The notes: generated by a model not told the origin, from the letters alone. DNA of 64,000 nt from Rhodoblastus sp963727035 (GCA_963727035.1 CAVSEY010000018.1:248001-312000), one strand, 5' to 3'; positions 1 to 8,710 are shown, counted from the first letter of the stretch. A program made the numbers and translations.

Positions 1-275
1 TCCATTTCGTGCCGCGCGACAATATCGTCCAGCACGCCGAGCTGCGCCGTCAGACGGTCATCGAATACGCCCCCGACTCCAAGCAGGCCGACGAATATCG
101 CCAGCTCGCCAACAAGATCCACGACAATTCCGGCAAGGGCATCATCCCGACCCCGATCACCATGGAAGAGCTGGAGCAGATGCTGCTCGATTTCGGCATC
201 ATGAAGACCGAAGAGCAGCAGCTCGCCGAGCTGGCCGCCAAGGAAGCCGCCAAGGCCGCCGCCGCCGCGCAGTAA
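1..275 (+). CDS. nifH: Nitrogenase iron protein NifH, 3' end only
   Basis: This is the last 91 residues of the dinitrogenase reductase, the homodimeric [4Fe-4S] ATPase that passes electrons to NifDK. The reading frame runs in from before the window (first full codon at base 3). The visible sequence holds the family's conserved tail: FVPRDNIVQHAELRR, the APDSKQADEYRQLA stretch, and the PTPITMEELEQMLLDFGIM segment, followed by the usual Ala-rich end. The P-loop and cluster cysteines lie outside. It heads the nifHDK transcription unit, whose promoter is also outside the window. Confidence 0.97.
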   Translation, partial: HFVPRDNIVQHAELRRQTVIEYAPDSKQADEYRQLANKIHDNSGKGIIPTPITMEELEQMLLDFGIMKTEEQQLAELAAKEAAKAAAAAQ

Positions 276-291
276 GTCGCGCCGCTCACGC

Positions 292-315
292 CCGGCCCCG
301 CTCCGGCGGGGCCGG
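292..315 (+). promoter_or_regulatory. Intercistronic hairpin between nifH and nifD
   Basis: A perfect 10-bp inverted repeat (CCGGCCCCGC / GCGGGGCCGG) with a 4-base loop lies 17 bases after the nifH stop and 24 bases before nifD. No U-run follows, so it is not a typical terminator. Hairpins here in other diazotrophs are thought to stabilise or partly attenuate the message so that NifH is made in excess over NifDK. That role is inferred. Confidence 0.6.
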
Positions 316-339
316 CCTAAGCCTTAGCAGGAGAAAGCC

Positions 340-1867
340 ATGAGCCTCGATAGCAAAAACGACGGCGCCAAGATGGAAGAACTCATCACGGAGGTCCTCA
401 CGGCCTATCCGGACAAGTTCGCCAAGCGCCGGAAGAAGCACCTCAACGTCGCCAAGAACACCGAAGAACTCGGCGACGAAGGCAAACCGTTGACCGAATG
501 CGACGTCAAGTCGAACATCAAGTCGGTTCCCGGCGTCATGACCATTCGCGGCTGCGCCTATGCCGGCTCGAAAGGCGTGGTCTGGGGCCCGATCAAGGAC
601 ATGGTCCATATCAGCCACGGTCCCGGTCGGCTGCGGACAATATTCCTGGTCGCAGCGCCGCAATTACTACATCGGCAAGACCGGAATCGACACTTTCGTC
701 ACGATGCAGTTCACCTCCGACTTCCAGGAGCGCGACATTGTGTTCGGCGGCGACAAGAAGCTGGAAAAGATCATCGACGAGATCAACGTCCTGTTCCCGC
801 TCGCCAAGGGCATCACCATCCAGTCCGAATGTCCGATCGGCCTGATCGGCGACGACATCGAAGCGGTGTCGAAGAAGAAGGCCAAGGAATCCGGCAAGAC
901 CATCGTTCCGGTCCGCTGCGAAGGCTTCCGCGGCGTGTCGCAGTCGCTCGGCCACCATCTGGCCAATGACGCGGTGCGCGACTGGGTGTTCGACAACAAG
1001 GGCGGCGCCGAACAGACCGACCTCACCGGCTTCCAGCCCTCGCCCTATGACGTCAACGTCATCGGCGACTACAATATCGGCGGCGACGCCTGGGCCTCCC
1101 GCATCCTGCTGGAAGAAATCGGCCTGCGCTGCGTCGGCAACTGGTCCGGCGACGCGACGCTCGCCGAAATCGAGCGCGCCCCGAAGGCCAAGCTCAATCT
1201 CATCCACTGCTACCGGTCGATGAACTACATCTGCCGCCACATGGAAGAGAAATACGGCATCGCCTGGATGGAGTACAACTTCTTCGGCCCCTCGCAGATC
1301 GAGGCGTCCCTGCGCAAGATCGCCAAGCATTTCGGTCCCGAGATCGAAGCCAAGGCGGAAGAGGTCATCGCCAAGTACAAGCCGCTGGTCGATTCCGTGA
1401 AGGAAAAGTACGGCCCGCGTCTGAACGGCAAGACGGTCATGCTCTATGTCGGCGGCCTGCGCCCCCGCCATGTCATCACCGCCTATGAAGACCTCGGCAT
1501 GCAGATCGTCGGCACCGGCTATGAATTCGGTCATGGCGACGACTACCAGCGCACCGGCCATTATGTGAAGGACGGCACGCTGATCTATGACGACGTGACG
1601 GGCTACGAACTGGAAAAGTTCATCGAGACGATCCGTCCCGATCTGGTCGGCTCGGGCATCAAGGAAAAATACCCGGTGCAGAAGATGGGCATCCCGTTCC
1701 GTCAGATGCACAGCTGGGACTATTCCGGCCCCTATCATGGCTATGACGGCTTCGCCATCTTCGCCCGCGACATGGATCTCGCCATCAACAACCCCGTCTG
1801 GGGTCTGATGAAGGCGCCGTGGAAGAAAAAGAGCGAGCCGGCCCCGACTCTCGCCGCCGCCGAATAA
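340..1867 (+). CDS. nifD: Nitrogenase MoFe protein alpha chain NifD (one frame break near 625)
   Basis: NifD carries the FeMo-cofactor and half the P-cluster ligands. A good Shine-Dalgarno (AGGAGAAA) precedes the ATG at 340. The first frame gives 95 normal residues, including the P-cluster Cys72 in RGCAYAGSKGVVWGP, and ends at ISHGP. One extra base at 622-626 then moves the true protein to the next frame, which resumes VGCGQYSW (second P-cluster Cys98) and continues to the stop at 1867. Corrected length is 508 residues. The third P-cluster Cys (SECPIGLIGDDIE), the cofactor Cys (IHCYRSMNY) and the cofactor His (MHSWDYSGPYHGYDG) are all present. The sequence around the break is otherwise perfect, so I read it as a sequencing error rather than a dead gene. 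Confidence 0.95.
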
Positions 1868-1869
1868 GT

Positions 1870-1892
1870 TTCGGCCGCCGCGTGCGGCCGAA
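1870..1892 (+). promoter_or_regulatory. Intercistronic hairpin between nifD and nifK
   Basis: A 9-bp perfect inverted repeat (TTCGGCCGC / GCGGCCGAA, 5-base loop) starts just after the nifD stop codon. It has no U-run. It probably acts on mRNA stability or processing within nifHDK. Confidence 0.5.
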
Positions 1893-1972
1893 GCCCAAAA
1901 ACCTGAAATCTATCCCGACTCCCTCGCAAGGGCAGCCGTATGGCGCTGCCTTGTCTGAAATGGAGAATTGTC

Positions 1973-3511
1973 ATGCCGCAATCCGCCGATAAGGTGCTCG
2001 ACCACGCCCCGCTGTTCCGCGAGCCCGAATACCAGGACATGCTGGCCCGCAAGAAGGCCGAATTCGAATGCATGCCCGAGGACGCCAAGGTCCAGGAAAT
2101 CGCCGACTGGACCAAGAGCTGGGACTATCGCGAGAAGAATCTCGCCCGCGGCTCGCTGGTGGTGAATCCCGCCAAGGCCTGCCAGCCGCTCGGCGCGGTC
2201 TTCGCCGCCGCCGGCTTCGAGAAGACCATGTCCTTCGTCCATGGCTCGCAGGGCTGCGTCGCCTATTACCGCTCGCATCTGTCGCGTCATTTCAAGGAGC
2301 CGTCCTCGGCGGTTTCCTCGTCGATGACCGAAGACGCGGCCGTGTTCGGCGGCCTGCAGAACATGATCGACGGTCTGGCCAACACTTATTCGCTGTACCA
2401 GCCGAAGATGATCGCCGTCTCCACCACCTGCATGGCGGAAGTCATCGGCGACGACCTGCATTCCTTCATCGAGAACGCCCGCAAGAAGGAATCGATCCCG
2501 CAAGAATTTTCCGTTCCCTTCGCCCACACGCCCGCCTTCGTCGGCAGCCACGTGGACGGCTATGACAACATGATCAAGGGCATTCTGGAAAGCTACTGGA
2601 AGGACAAGGCCCGCACGCCCAACGCCAAAATCAACATCATTCCGGGCTTCGACGGCTTCGTGGTCGGCAACAACCGCGAGCTGAAGCGCATTCTCGACAT
2701 GATGGGCGTCGATTACACCATCCTGTCGGATGCGGCGGACCAGTACGACACGCCCGCCGACGGCGAATTCCGCATGTATGACGGCGGCACCAAGATCGCC
2801 GACATCGAGCCGGCGCTCAACGCCAAGGCGACGATTTCGCTGCAGCAATGGTGCACCCGCAAGACCATGGATTTCGCAGGCGAATGCGGCCAGGAGACCG
2901 CCGCCTTCAACTATCCGATGGGCGTCGGCGCCACCGACGAACTGCTGATGAAGATTTCCGAGCTGAGCGGCAAGGCCATCCCGGCCGAGATCGAGAAGGA
3001 GCGCGGGCGCCTGATCGACGCCATGGCCGACAGCCAGGCGCATCTGCACGGCAAGAAATATGCGATCTACGGCGATCCGGACTTTGTCCTCGCCATGGCG
3101 CGCTTCGTCATGGAAACCGGCGGCGAGCCGACCCATTGCCTGGCCACCAACGGCACGACCAAGTGGGCGGAGCAGATGAAGGAACTGCTGGCGACCTCGC
3201 CTTTCGGCGCCAGCGCCCAGGTCTGGGCCGGCAAGGATCTGTGGCACCTGCGCTCGCTGCTGGCGACGGAGCCGACCGATTTCATCATCGGCAGCTCCTA
3301 CGCCAAATATCTGGAGCGCGACACCGGCATCCCGCTGATCCGCCTCACCTTCCCGATCTTCGATCGGCACCACCACCACCGCTTCCCGGTGTGGGGCTAT
3401 CAGGGCGGCTTGCGCGTGCTGGTCACCCTGCTCGACAAGGTGTTCGACACGCTCGATCGCGAGACGATCGTTCCCGGCGTCACCGACTATTCCTACGACC
3501 TCACGAGGTAA
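1973..3511 (+). CDS. nifK: Nitrogenase MoFe protein beta chain NifK
   Basis: NifK pairs with NifD in the alpha2beta2 MoFe protein and supplies the other three P-cluster cysteines. With the start at the ATG at 1973 (MPQSADKVLDHAPLF, preceded by a GGAGA ribosome site) the protein is 512 residues and the P-cluster ligands fall at Cys70, Cys95 and Cys153. These are exactly the Azotobacter positions, which supports this start over the in-frame ATG 11 codons upstream. The frame is intact. It is the last gene of nifHDK, and a strong hairpin follows. Confidence 0.97.
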   Translation: MPQSADKVLDHAPLFREPEYQDMLARKKAEFECMPEDAKVQEIADWTKSWDYREKNLARGSLVVNPAKACQPLGAVFAAAGFEKTMSFVHGSQGCVAYYRSHLSRHFKEPSSAVSSSMTEDAAVFGGLQNMIDGLANTYSLYQPKMIAVSTTCMAEVIGDDLHSFIENARKKESIPQEFSVPFAHTPAFVGSHVDGYDNMIKGILESYWKDKARTPNAKINIIPGFDGFVVGNNRELKRILDMMGVDYTILSDAADQYDTPADGEFRMYDGGTKIADIEPALNAKATISLQQWCTRKTMDFAGECGQETAAFNYPMGVGATDELLMKISELSGKAIPAEIEKERGRLIDAMADSQAHLHGKKYAIYGDPDFVLAMARFVMETGGEPTHCLATNGTTKWAEQMKELLATSPFGASAQVWAGKDLWHLRSLLATEPTDFIIGSSYAKYLERDTGIPLIRLTFPIFDRHHHHRFPVWGYQGGLRVLVTLLDKVFDTLDRETIVPGVTDYSYDLTR

Positions 3512-3520
3512 CGCATCCCA

Positions 3521-3546
3521 CCGGGGCCGGTTCTCGCCGGCCCCGG
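3521..3546 (+). terminator. Hairpin after nifK
   Basis: A perfect 10-bp GC stem (CCGGGGCCGG / CCGGCCCCGG, 6-base loop) starts 9 bases after the nifK stop and is followed by a pyrimidine tract (TCTTCCTTTC). It looks like a partial terminator or a 3'-end protector for nifHDK, leaving nifEN at a lower level. Confidence 0.55.
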
Positions 3547-3556
3547 TCTTCCTTTC

Positions 3557-3605
3557 GAGCATGATCTTTTCCAAAAACCGGAAACCACTTTTTGGGATCA
3601 TGCTC
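3557..3605 (+). repeat. Dispersed palindromic repeat, family A copy 1
   Basis: About 49 bases with long inverted arms: GAGCATGATC at one end, GATCATGCTC at the other, and internal CCAAAAA / TTTTTGG arms around an ACCGGAAACCA core. It belongs to the same family as the copies near 10269, 14774, 17274 and 22025. It sits in the nifK-nifE gap. Confidence 0.85.
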
Positions 3606-3658
3606 GGCGGCACGGCGTTTGCTCCGTCGAGCCGGAAGGCCGCTTTGTTGGGCGGTTG

Positions 3659-3674
3659 TGTCGGACATCCGACA
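3659..3674 (+). promoter_or_regulatory. NifA upstream activator site candidate before nifE
   Basis: TGTCGGACATCCGACA fits the NifA consensus TGT-N10-ACA and is a perfect 16-bp palindrome. It lies only 28 bases upstream of the nifE start. I see no -24/-12 sigma-54 element between it and the gene, so either it acts on a promoter elsewhere or the match is fortuitous. Confidence 0.5.
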
Positions 3675-3701
3675 ATTCACTCAAGCCAGCGAGGTTCGGA
3701 C

Positions 3702-5189
3702 ATGTCGGAACTTTCCAGAAAAGTTCAGGAAGTCTTCAACGAGCCGGCTTGCGACAAGAATCTCAAGAAGAGCGACAAGGAGCGCAAGAAGGGCTGCTCC
3801 AAGCCGCTGACTCCGGGGGCGGCGGCCGGCGGCTGCGCCTTCGACGGGGCCAAGATCGTGCTTCAGCCGATCGTCGACGCCGCCCATCTCATCCACGGTC
3901 CGCTGGCCTGCGAAGGCAACAGCTGGGACAACCGCCACGCCGCCTCCTCCGGCCCGCTGCTCTATCGCACCTCCTTCACCACCGACATGTCGGAAATCGA
4001 CATTGTCATGGGCAATGGCGAGAAGAAGCTGTGGAGGGCCATTCAGGAGGTCGTGAAGACCCATAACCCGCCGGCTGTTTTCGTCTATACGACCTGCGTC
4101 ACCTCGCTGATCGGCGACGACATCGAGTCCGTGTGCCGACATGCTTCGGAAAAGCTCGGTCTTCCGGTCGTTCCGGTCAATGCGCCGGGCTTCGCCGGCT
4201 CGAAGAACCTCGGCAACAAGCTCGCCGGCGAGACGCTCTACGAGCATGTCGTCGGAACGATGGAGCCGGAAGTCTCGACGCCGACCGACATCAACATTCT
4301 CGGCGAATACAATCTCGCCGGCGAGTTCTGGCAGGTGAAGCCGCTGCTGGACAAGCTTGGCGTTCGCGTCCACTGCTGCATCACCGGCGACGCGCGCTAC
4401 CGGGAGGTCGCCTCCGCCCATCGCGCCAAGGTCAACATGATGGTCTGCTCGGCGGCCCTCATCAATCTGGCGCGCAAGATGGAGGATCGCTGGGGCATTC
4501 CTTATTTCGAGGGCTCCTTCTACGGCGTCTCGGACACGTCGGACGCCCTGCGCAACATTGCAGGCCTGCTGGTCCGGCAGGGCGCGCCGCATGATCTCAT
4601 CGCCCGCACGGAAGCTTTGATCGCCGAGGAAGAAGCGCGCGTCTGGGAGCGTCTCAAACCCTATCGCGAGCGCCTCAAGGGCAAGCGCGTGCTGCTCTAT
4701 ACCGGCGGCGTCAAATCCTGGTCGGTCGTCTCCGCCTTGATGGAGGTCGGCGTCGAGATCGTGGACACCTCCCTGCGCAAGGCCACGCCCGAGGACAAGC
4801 AGCGCATCAAGGAGCTGCTCGGCGACGATCCGCATGTGCTGGAGAACATGGCGCCGCGCGACATGTACGCCTTCCTGAAAGAAGGCAAGGCCGACATCAT
4901 GCTGTCGGGCGGACGCACCCAGTTCATCGCGCTCAAGGCCCGCACGCCCTGGCTCGACATCAACCAGGAGCGGCACGATCCCTTCGCCGGCTATGACGGC
5001 ATGGTCGAGCTGGTGAAAAAGCTCGACGCCACGATCAACAATCCGGTCTGGGCGAAAGTCCGCGCGCCCGCGCCCTGGGACGACAGCGGCGCGCCCGCGC
5101 CGCAGGACTCCGCCATCGACCCCAAACATGTCGCCCGGTTCCGCAAGGCCTTCGCCGAGACGGAAGCCCAGGATTTCGAGGAGTGCTGA
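3702..5189 (+). CDS. nifE: FeMo-cofactor scaffold protein NifE
   Basis: NifE forms the NifEN scaffold on which the NifB-made Fe-S core receives molybdenum and homocitrate. The chosen ATG at 3702 starts MSELSRKVQEVFNEPAC. The frame stays open further upstream through repeat copy 1, but that part is not protein-like. The product is 495 residues and contains the family's conserved cysteines in GCSKPLTPGAAAGGCAF and HGPLACEGNSWDNR, homologous to P-cluster regions of NifD. The stop overlaps the ribosome-binding region of nifN, so the two are translationally linked. Confidence 0.96.
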   Translation: MSELSRKVQEVFNEPACDKNLKKSDKERKKGCSKPLTPGAAAGGCAFDGAKIVLQPIVDAAHLIHGPLACEGNSWDNRHAASSGPLLYRTSFTTDMSEIDIVMGNGEKKLWRAIQEVVKTHNPPAVFVYTTCVTSLIGDDIESVCRHASEKLGLPVVPVNAPGFAGSKNLGNKLAGETLYEHVVGTMEPEVSTPTDINILGEYNLAGEFWQVKPLLDKLGVRVHCCITGDARYREVASAHRAKVNMMVCSAALINLARKMEDRWGIPYFEGSFYGVSDTSDALRNIAGLLVRQGAPHDLIARTEALIAEEEARVWERLKPYRERLKGKRVLLYTGGVKSWSVVSALMEVGVEIVDTSLRKATPEDKQRIKELLGDDPHVLENMAPRDMYAFLKEGKADIMLSGGRTQFIALKARTPWLDINQERHDPFAGYDGMVELVKKLDATINNPVWAKVRAPAPWDDSGAPAPQDSAIDPKHVARFRKAFAETEAQDFEEC

Positions 5190-5191
5190 GC

Positions 5192-6550
5192 ATGAACGCC
5201 GTCGCGCCCATAGCGAAATCCCTTTCGACCAATCCGCTCAAGAATTCCGCGCCGCTGGGGGCCGCGCTGGCCTGGCTCGGCGTGGACGGCGCGGTTCCGC
5301 TGTTCCATGGCTCGCAAGGCTGCACGGCTTTCGCCCTCGTTCTGCTGGTGCGCCATTTCAAGGAAATGATTCCGCTCCAGACCACGGCGATGAACGAGGT
5401 TTCGACCATTGTCGGCGGCGCGGATCACGTTGAGGAAGCGCTGCTCAACCTCAAGAAGCGCATGAATCCGCGCTTCATCGGCATTTGCTCCACGGCGCTG
5501 ACCGAAACCCGCGGCGAGGATTTTGTCGGCGACTTGCGCGTGATCCGCGCCCGGCGCGCCGAAGAACTCCAGGGCACGGAAGTGGTGTTCGCCTCGACGC
5601 CGGATTTCTCCGGCGCGATGGAGGAAGGCTGGGCCAAGGCGGTGACCGCGACCATCGAAGGGCTTGTGCCGAAATCCCAGGCCAAGCCCGTCAAGGGGCA
5701 GATCAATGTGCTCGCCGGATTGCATCTCTCGCCGGCCGATGTCGAGGCCCTGCGCGACACGATCGAGAGTTTCGGCCTGACGCCGATCATCCTGCCCGAC
5801 CTCTCCTGTTCGCTGGACGGCACGGTCGAGGACGATTGGCGCCCGACGGCGCGCGGCGGCGTCACGCTCGAACAGATCGCGCAAATGGGCCGGTCGGAAG
5901 CGACGCTGGTCATCGGCGAACATATGCGCGCGCCCGGACAGGCGCTGGAACAGCGGACCGGCGTCCCGACGCTGCATTTCGATCACCTGACCGGCATCGA
6001 GGCCTGCGACCGGCTCTGCGTCGAACTGTCCCATCTCGGCCATTGCCCGGTTCCGCCGCGGCTGCGGCGCGAGCGGACGCGGCTGGTCGACGCCATGCTC
6101 GACGGCCATTTCTTCTTCGCCGGCCGCAAGATGGCGGTCGCCGCCGAACCCGACCTGCTGCTGGCCACGACCCAACTGATGCACGATCTCGGCGCGGAAA
6201 TTTCCGCCGCCGTCACCACGTCCTCCGGTTCGGCGACGCTCGCCCAGGTTCCGGCGCGCGAGGTCGTGGTCGGCGATCTCGGCGACCTCGAGGTCCGCGC
6301 GCGCGGCGCCGATCTGATCGCCACGCACAGCCACGGCAGGCAGGCGGCGGAAAGGCTGCATGTCCCGCATCTGCGCATCGGCTTCCCCATTTTCGACCGG
6401 CTCGGCGCCGCCTATCGCCGCGCCGCGCTCTATGACGGCACACGTCAGGCGATTTTCGAAATCGCCAATCTGTTCCAGGCCACGACTCACGCGGTCACGC
6501 CGGACTCCCTCAACCCCTTCCTGCTGCGACAAAAGGAGATGCGCGCATGA
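5192..6550 (+). CDS. nifN: FeMo-cofactor scaffold protein NifN
   Basis: NifN is the beta-like partner of NifE. The ATG at 5192 lies 2 bases after the nifE stop with GAGGAG at 5178-5183 as ribosome site. A GTG three codons upstream is possible but less likely. The 452-residue frame carries the NifK-like PLFHGSQGCTAFALVLLVRHFKE segment and ends LLRQKEMRA. Its stop overlaps the nifX start (ATGA), which is typical of tightly coupled cofactor genes. Confidence 0.95.
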   Translation: MNAVAPIAKSLSTNPLKNSAPLGAALAWLGVDGAVPLFHGSQGCTAFALVLLVRHFKEMIPLQTTAMNEVSTIVGGADHVEEALLNLKKRMNPRFIGICSTALTETRGEDFVGDLRVIRARRAEELQGTEVVFASTPDFSGAMEEGWAKAVTATIEGLVPKSQAKPVKGQINVLAGLHLSPADVEALRDTIESFGLTPIILPDLSCSLDGTVEDDWRPTARGGVTLEQIAQMGRSEATLVIGEHMRAPGQALEQRTGVPTLHFDHLTGIEACDRLCVELSHLGHCPVPPRLRRERTRLVDAMLDGHFFFAGRKMAVAAEPDLLLATTQLMHDLGAEISAAVTTSSGSATLAQVPAREVVVGDLGDLEVRARGADLIATHSHGRQAAERLHVPHLRIGFPIFDRLGAAYRRAALYDGTRQAIFEIANLFQATTHAVTPDSLNPFLLRQKEMRA

Positions 6551-7035
6551 GCGCCGCCCGCTTCAGTCTCGTCGATAACGAGCCCGCCGCCCCGCCCTCC
6601 GGCCTGCCCGCCGTGCGCGTCGCCATCGCGACTTCGGACATGAAGTCGCTCAACGCCCATTTCGGCTCGGCCAGCCGTTTCGCCATTTATGACGTGACGA
6701 CGGAGGACTGGCGTTTCGTCGAGGCTTGCGCTTTCGACAATGTCTCGGACGAGAGCGGCAGCCACAAGCAGGACGGCGACGACAAGATCGGCGCCAAGGT
6801 CGAGGCGCTGAAGGGCTGCCATCTGCTGTTCTGCCTCGCCATCGGCGGCCCTTCCGCCGCCAAGGTGGTGGCGGCCAAAATTCATCCGATCAAGATGCCG
6901 CAGCCGCAGCCGATCGAAACCGTGCTGGAGCGCACGCGGACGATGCTGAACGGCGCGCCGCCGCCCTGGCTGCGCAAGGCGCTGGCCGAAGCCGGCTTTG
7001 CGCCGAAGCCATCCTTCCTCGAAGAACCGGCCTGA
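6547..7035 (+). CDS. nifX: FeMo-cofactor carrier NifX
   Basis: NifX binds NifB-cofactor and FeMo-cofactor precursors and passes them to NifEN. The 162-residue frame overlaps nifN by 4 bases. It shows the NifX/NafY family core: VRVAIATSDMKSLNAHFGSASRFAIYDV, the acidic middle, and LLFCLAIGGPSAAKVVAAKIHPIKM. The remaining tail TMLNGAPPPWLRKAL is typical of alphaproteobacterial NifX. Confidence 0.94.
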   Translation: MSAARFSLVDNEPAAPPSGLPAVRVAIATSDMKSLNAHFGSASRFAIYDVTTEDWRFVEACAFDNVSDESGSHKQDGDDKIGAKVEALKGCHLLFCLAIGGPSAAKVVAAKIHPIKMPQPQPIETVLERTRTMLNGAPPPWLRKALAEAGFAPKPSFLEEPA

Positions 7036-7047
7036 AAAGGACACGAA

Positions 7048-7522
7048 ATGGTCGCCGTGCAAGAACATCACCGCCGAAGACGCCGCCGCTCTGCAGAGCC
7101 CCTACGCCAAATCGCTGATCCTGCTGATGCGCGCCCAGGATACGCATGGCGCCTGGGAGCGCAAGAACGACGCGCAACTGCTGGCCGATTTCATCGTCAC
7201 CAAGGAGCAGCGGCGCGAGATTCCGATCATCGGCGATCCCGATCCCGACGTGTTGTGGCGGATCGAACAATTCTACACCGCCGTCGGCCTGACGGTGGAG
7301 AAACAGACCGGCGTCATGGCCGGGCCGATGATGAAGATGAGCCATGAGGGTTTCGGGCGGCTGGTGCTGATCGCCGGCAAGCTGATCGCTCTGTCGCGCC
7401 ATCTGCGCGACGTCCACCGCTTCGGCTTCGAAAGCCTCGCGAAGCTGGCGGCGGAAGGCGAGAAATATGTCGCCCAGGCGGTCGCCGAAATTGAAGCCCA
7501 TCCCGAAGTCGCCAACCCCTGA
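7048..7522 (+). CDS. NifX-associated protein, DUF269 (frame break near the start)
   Basis: This small protein is always found next to nifX. Its exact biochemical role is unknown, but it is linked to cofactor maturation. The body is unmistakable: SPYAKSLILLMRAQDTHGAW, IVTKEQRREIPIIGDPDPD, and GPMMKMSHEGFGRLVLIAGKLI. The good ribosome site (AAAGGA) sits before the ATG at 7048, but that ATG is one frame off the body. One extra base at about 7060-7068 would restore MVAVQE followed by ITAEDAAALQSPYAKSL. The alternative is an in-frame start at 6998 inside nifX, giving 174 residues with an atypical N-terminus. Confidence 0.88.
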
Positions 7523-7534
7523 GCGGAGACAGGA

Positions 7535-7735
7535 ATGTCCGACATCGACGCCCTGAAGGCCGAAATCAAGAAACTCTCTGCGCGCGCCATTTCCGCGAAG
7601 ATGAACCTGCACGATTTTTCGGAAGAGCTTCCGGTCAATTGGGCGGACGCGCCGAAATTCGCCGACGCAGTGGTCGAAGCCTACGCCGTGCTGGAAGCCG
7701 CCCGCAAGAAACTGAAAGAACTGGAGCAAGCCTGA
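7535..7735 (+). CDS. Nif-cluster small protein, DUF683
   Basis: A 66-residue helical protein (MSDIDALKAEIKKLSARAISAKMNLHDFSEELP) of the DUF683 family, which sits between DUF269 and the ferredoxin in many nif clusters. Structures of the family show helical hairpins. No enzyme activity is established. A GGAGA ribosome site precedes it and its stop overlaps the fdxB start (TGATG). Confidence 0.9.
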   Translation: MSDIDALKAEIKKLSARAISAKMNLHDFSEELPVNWADAPKFADAVVEAYAVLEAARKKLKELEQA

Positions 7736-8055
7736 TGACGAGTTTCAAGACGCGCGGCGGCGCTGACTGGACGCCGGTCTATCTCACCCAGATCAACGGC
7801 GAGACCTGCATCGGCTGCGGTCGCTGCTACAAGGTCTGTTCGCGCGACGTCATGCATCTCTATGGCGTCGACGAGTTCAACAAGGTGCTCGGCGCGGCGA
7901 CCGAGGACGACGACGACGACGATTTCGACGGCGAACTGAACCGCAAGATCATGTTGGTGGACAATGCCGAAGCCTGCATCGGCTGCGGCGCCTGCGCCCG
8001 CGTCTGCCCCAAGAACTGCCAGACGCACGTTCCCGCCGACCAGTTCGTGGCCTGA
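7735..8055 (+). CDS. fdxB: Nif-specific 2[4Fe-4S] ferredoxin (FdxB type)
   Basis: A 106-residue soluble ferredoxin. Cys25, 28, 31 and 35 and then Cys81, 84, 87 and 91 form two Cx2Cx2Cx3C cluster motifs, with an additional Cys95. Between the motifs is an insert holding a run of seven consecutive Asp/Glu residues (EDDDDDD, 57-63), usual for this nif ferredoxin class but unusually acidic here. The start overlaps the DUF683 stop. It probably donates electrons during FeMo-cofactor assembly rather than being the main donor to NifH. Confidence 0.92.
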   Translation: MTSFKTRGGADWTPVYLTQINGETCIGCGRCYKVCSRDVMHLYGVDEFNKVLGAATEDDDDDDFDGELNRKIMLVDNAEACIGCGACARVCPKNCQTHVPADQFVA

Positions 8056-8059
8056 CGCC

Positions 8060-8647
8060 ATGGCTGAAGCCTCGCCCTTCCTCGCGCAATGTTTCGCCTG
8101 CATCTGGGCGATCGCCGCGCGGGAGGCGGAGGCGAAGGGAGTCGATATTTCGCAAACCATCGGCCTCGCGCGCGGCGATCTCGTCGCGCTCGCCGCCCAT
8201 TGGCGCCCCGCGCCCGACGCGGGAGCCGTCGCGCAATTGGCGCGCGGCGCGATTGTTTTCGACGACGAGGAAGAGATGTTGCTGGCCCTGCTCGACGCGC
8301 ATCGCGCCGACGAGGGCCGCGAGTCCTACTGGCTGGCGCGGATGGTGACGCGCCGCGCCGTGCAGCCGAACCATCTGTGGCAGGATCTCGGCCTGCCCGA
8401 CCGCGCCGCGCTGAGCCGGTTGCTGCGCGAGACATTCCCCAGGCTCGCGGCGCGCAACGTCAACAACATGAAGTGGAAGAAATTTTTCTATCGGTCCTTG
8501 TGCGAAATGGAGGGCTTCCATCTCTGCACGGCGCCCAGTTGTCGTGAATGCGACGATTTCGACGCCTGTTTCGGTCCCGAGGACGGCGAGAGCCTTCTCG
8601 CCCGAAACAAGCTCAAGAATATGTCAGGAACATTGTCGCATCCCTGA
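8060..8647 (+). CDS. nifQ: Molybdenum-donation protein NifQ
   Basis: NifQ carries a Mo-Fe-S cluster and delivers molybdenum to NifEN/NifH. With the ATG at 8060, four bases after the fdxB stop, it is 195 residues. The diagnostic C-x4-C-x2-C-x5-C motif is present as Cys156, Cys161, Cys164 and Cys170, just after the KKFFYRSLCEMEGF segment. It closes the nifENX-fdxB-nifQ unit, and a sigma-54 promoter for the next unit begins within 70 bases. Confidence 0.94.
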   Translation: MAEASPFLAQCFACIWAIAAREAEAKGVDISQTIGLARGDLVALAAHWRPAPDAGAVAQLARGAIVFDDEEEMLLALLDAHRADEGRESYWLARMVTRRAVQPNHLWQDLGLPDRAALSRLLRETFPRLAARNVNNMKWKKFFYRSLCEMEGFHLCTAPSCRECDDFDACFGPEDGESLLARNKLKNMSGTLSHP

Positions 8648-8651
8648 CCAT

Positions 8652-8667
8652 TGTCGCGAACCCGACA
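8652..8667 (+). promoter_or_regulatory. NifA upstream activator site
   Basis: TGTCGCGAACCCGACA is an exact TGT-N10-ACA match, 44 bases upstream of the sigma-54 promoter at 8711 and just after the nifQ stop. Confidence 0.8.
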
Positions 8668-8710
8668 GCGACGAAGCGACTTTTCCAATATAAATCAGTG
8701 ATTTGTCATC

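Noticed and set aside
340..969. nifD as a genuine pseudogene
   Set aside because: The break is a single base in an otherwise perfectly conserved protein, inside a window with many similar breaks in essential genes.
3561..3701. N-terminal extension of NifE
   Set aside because: The open frame would translate repeat A copy 1 and the NifA-like palindrome. No NifE starts this way.
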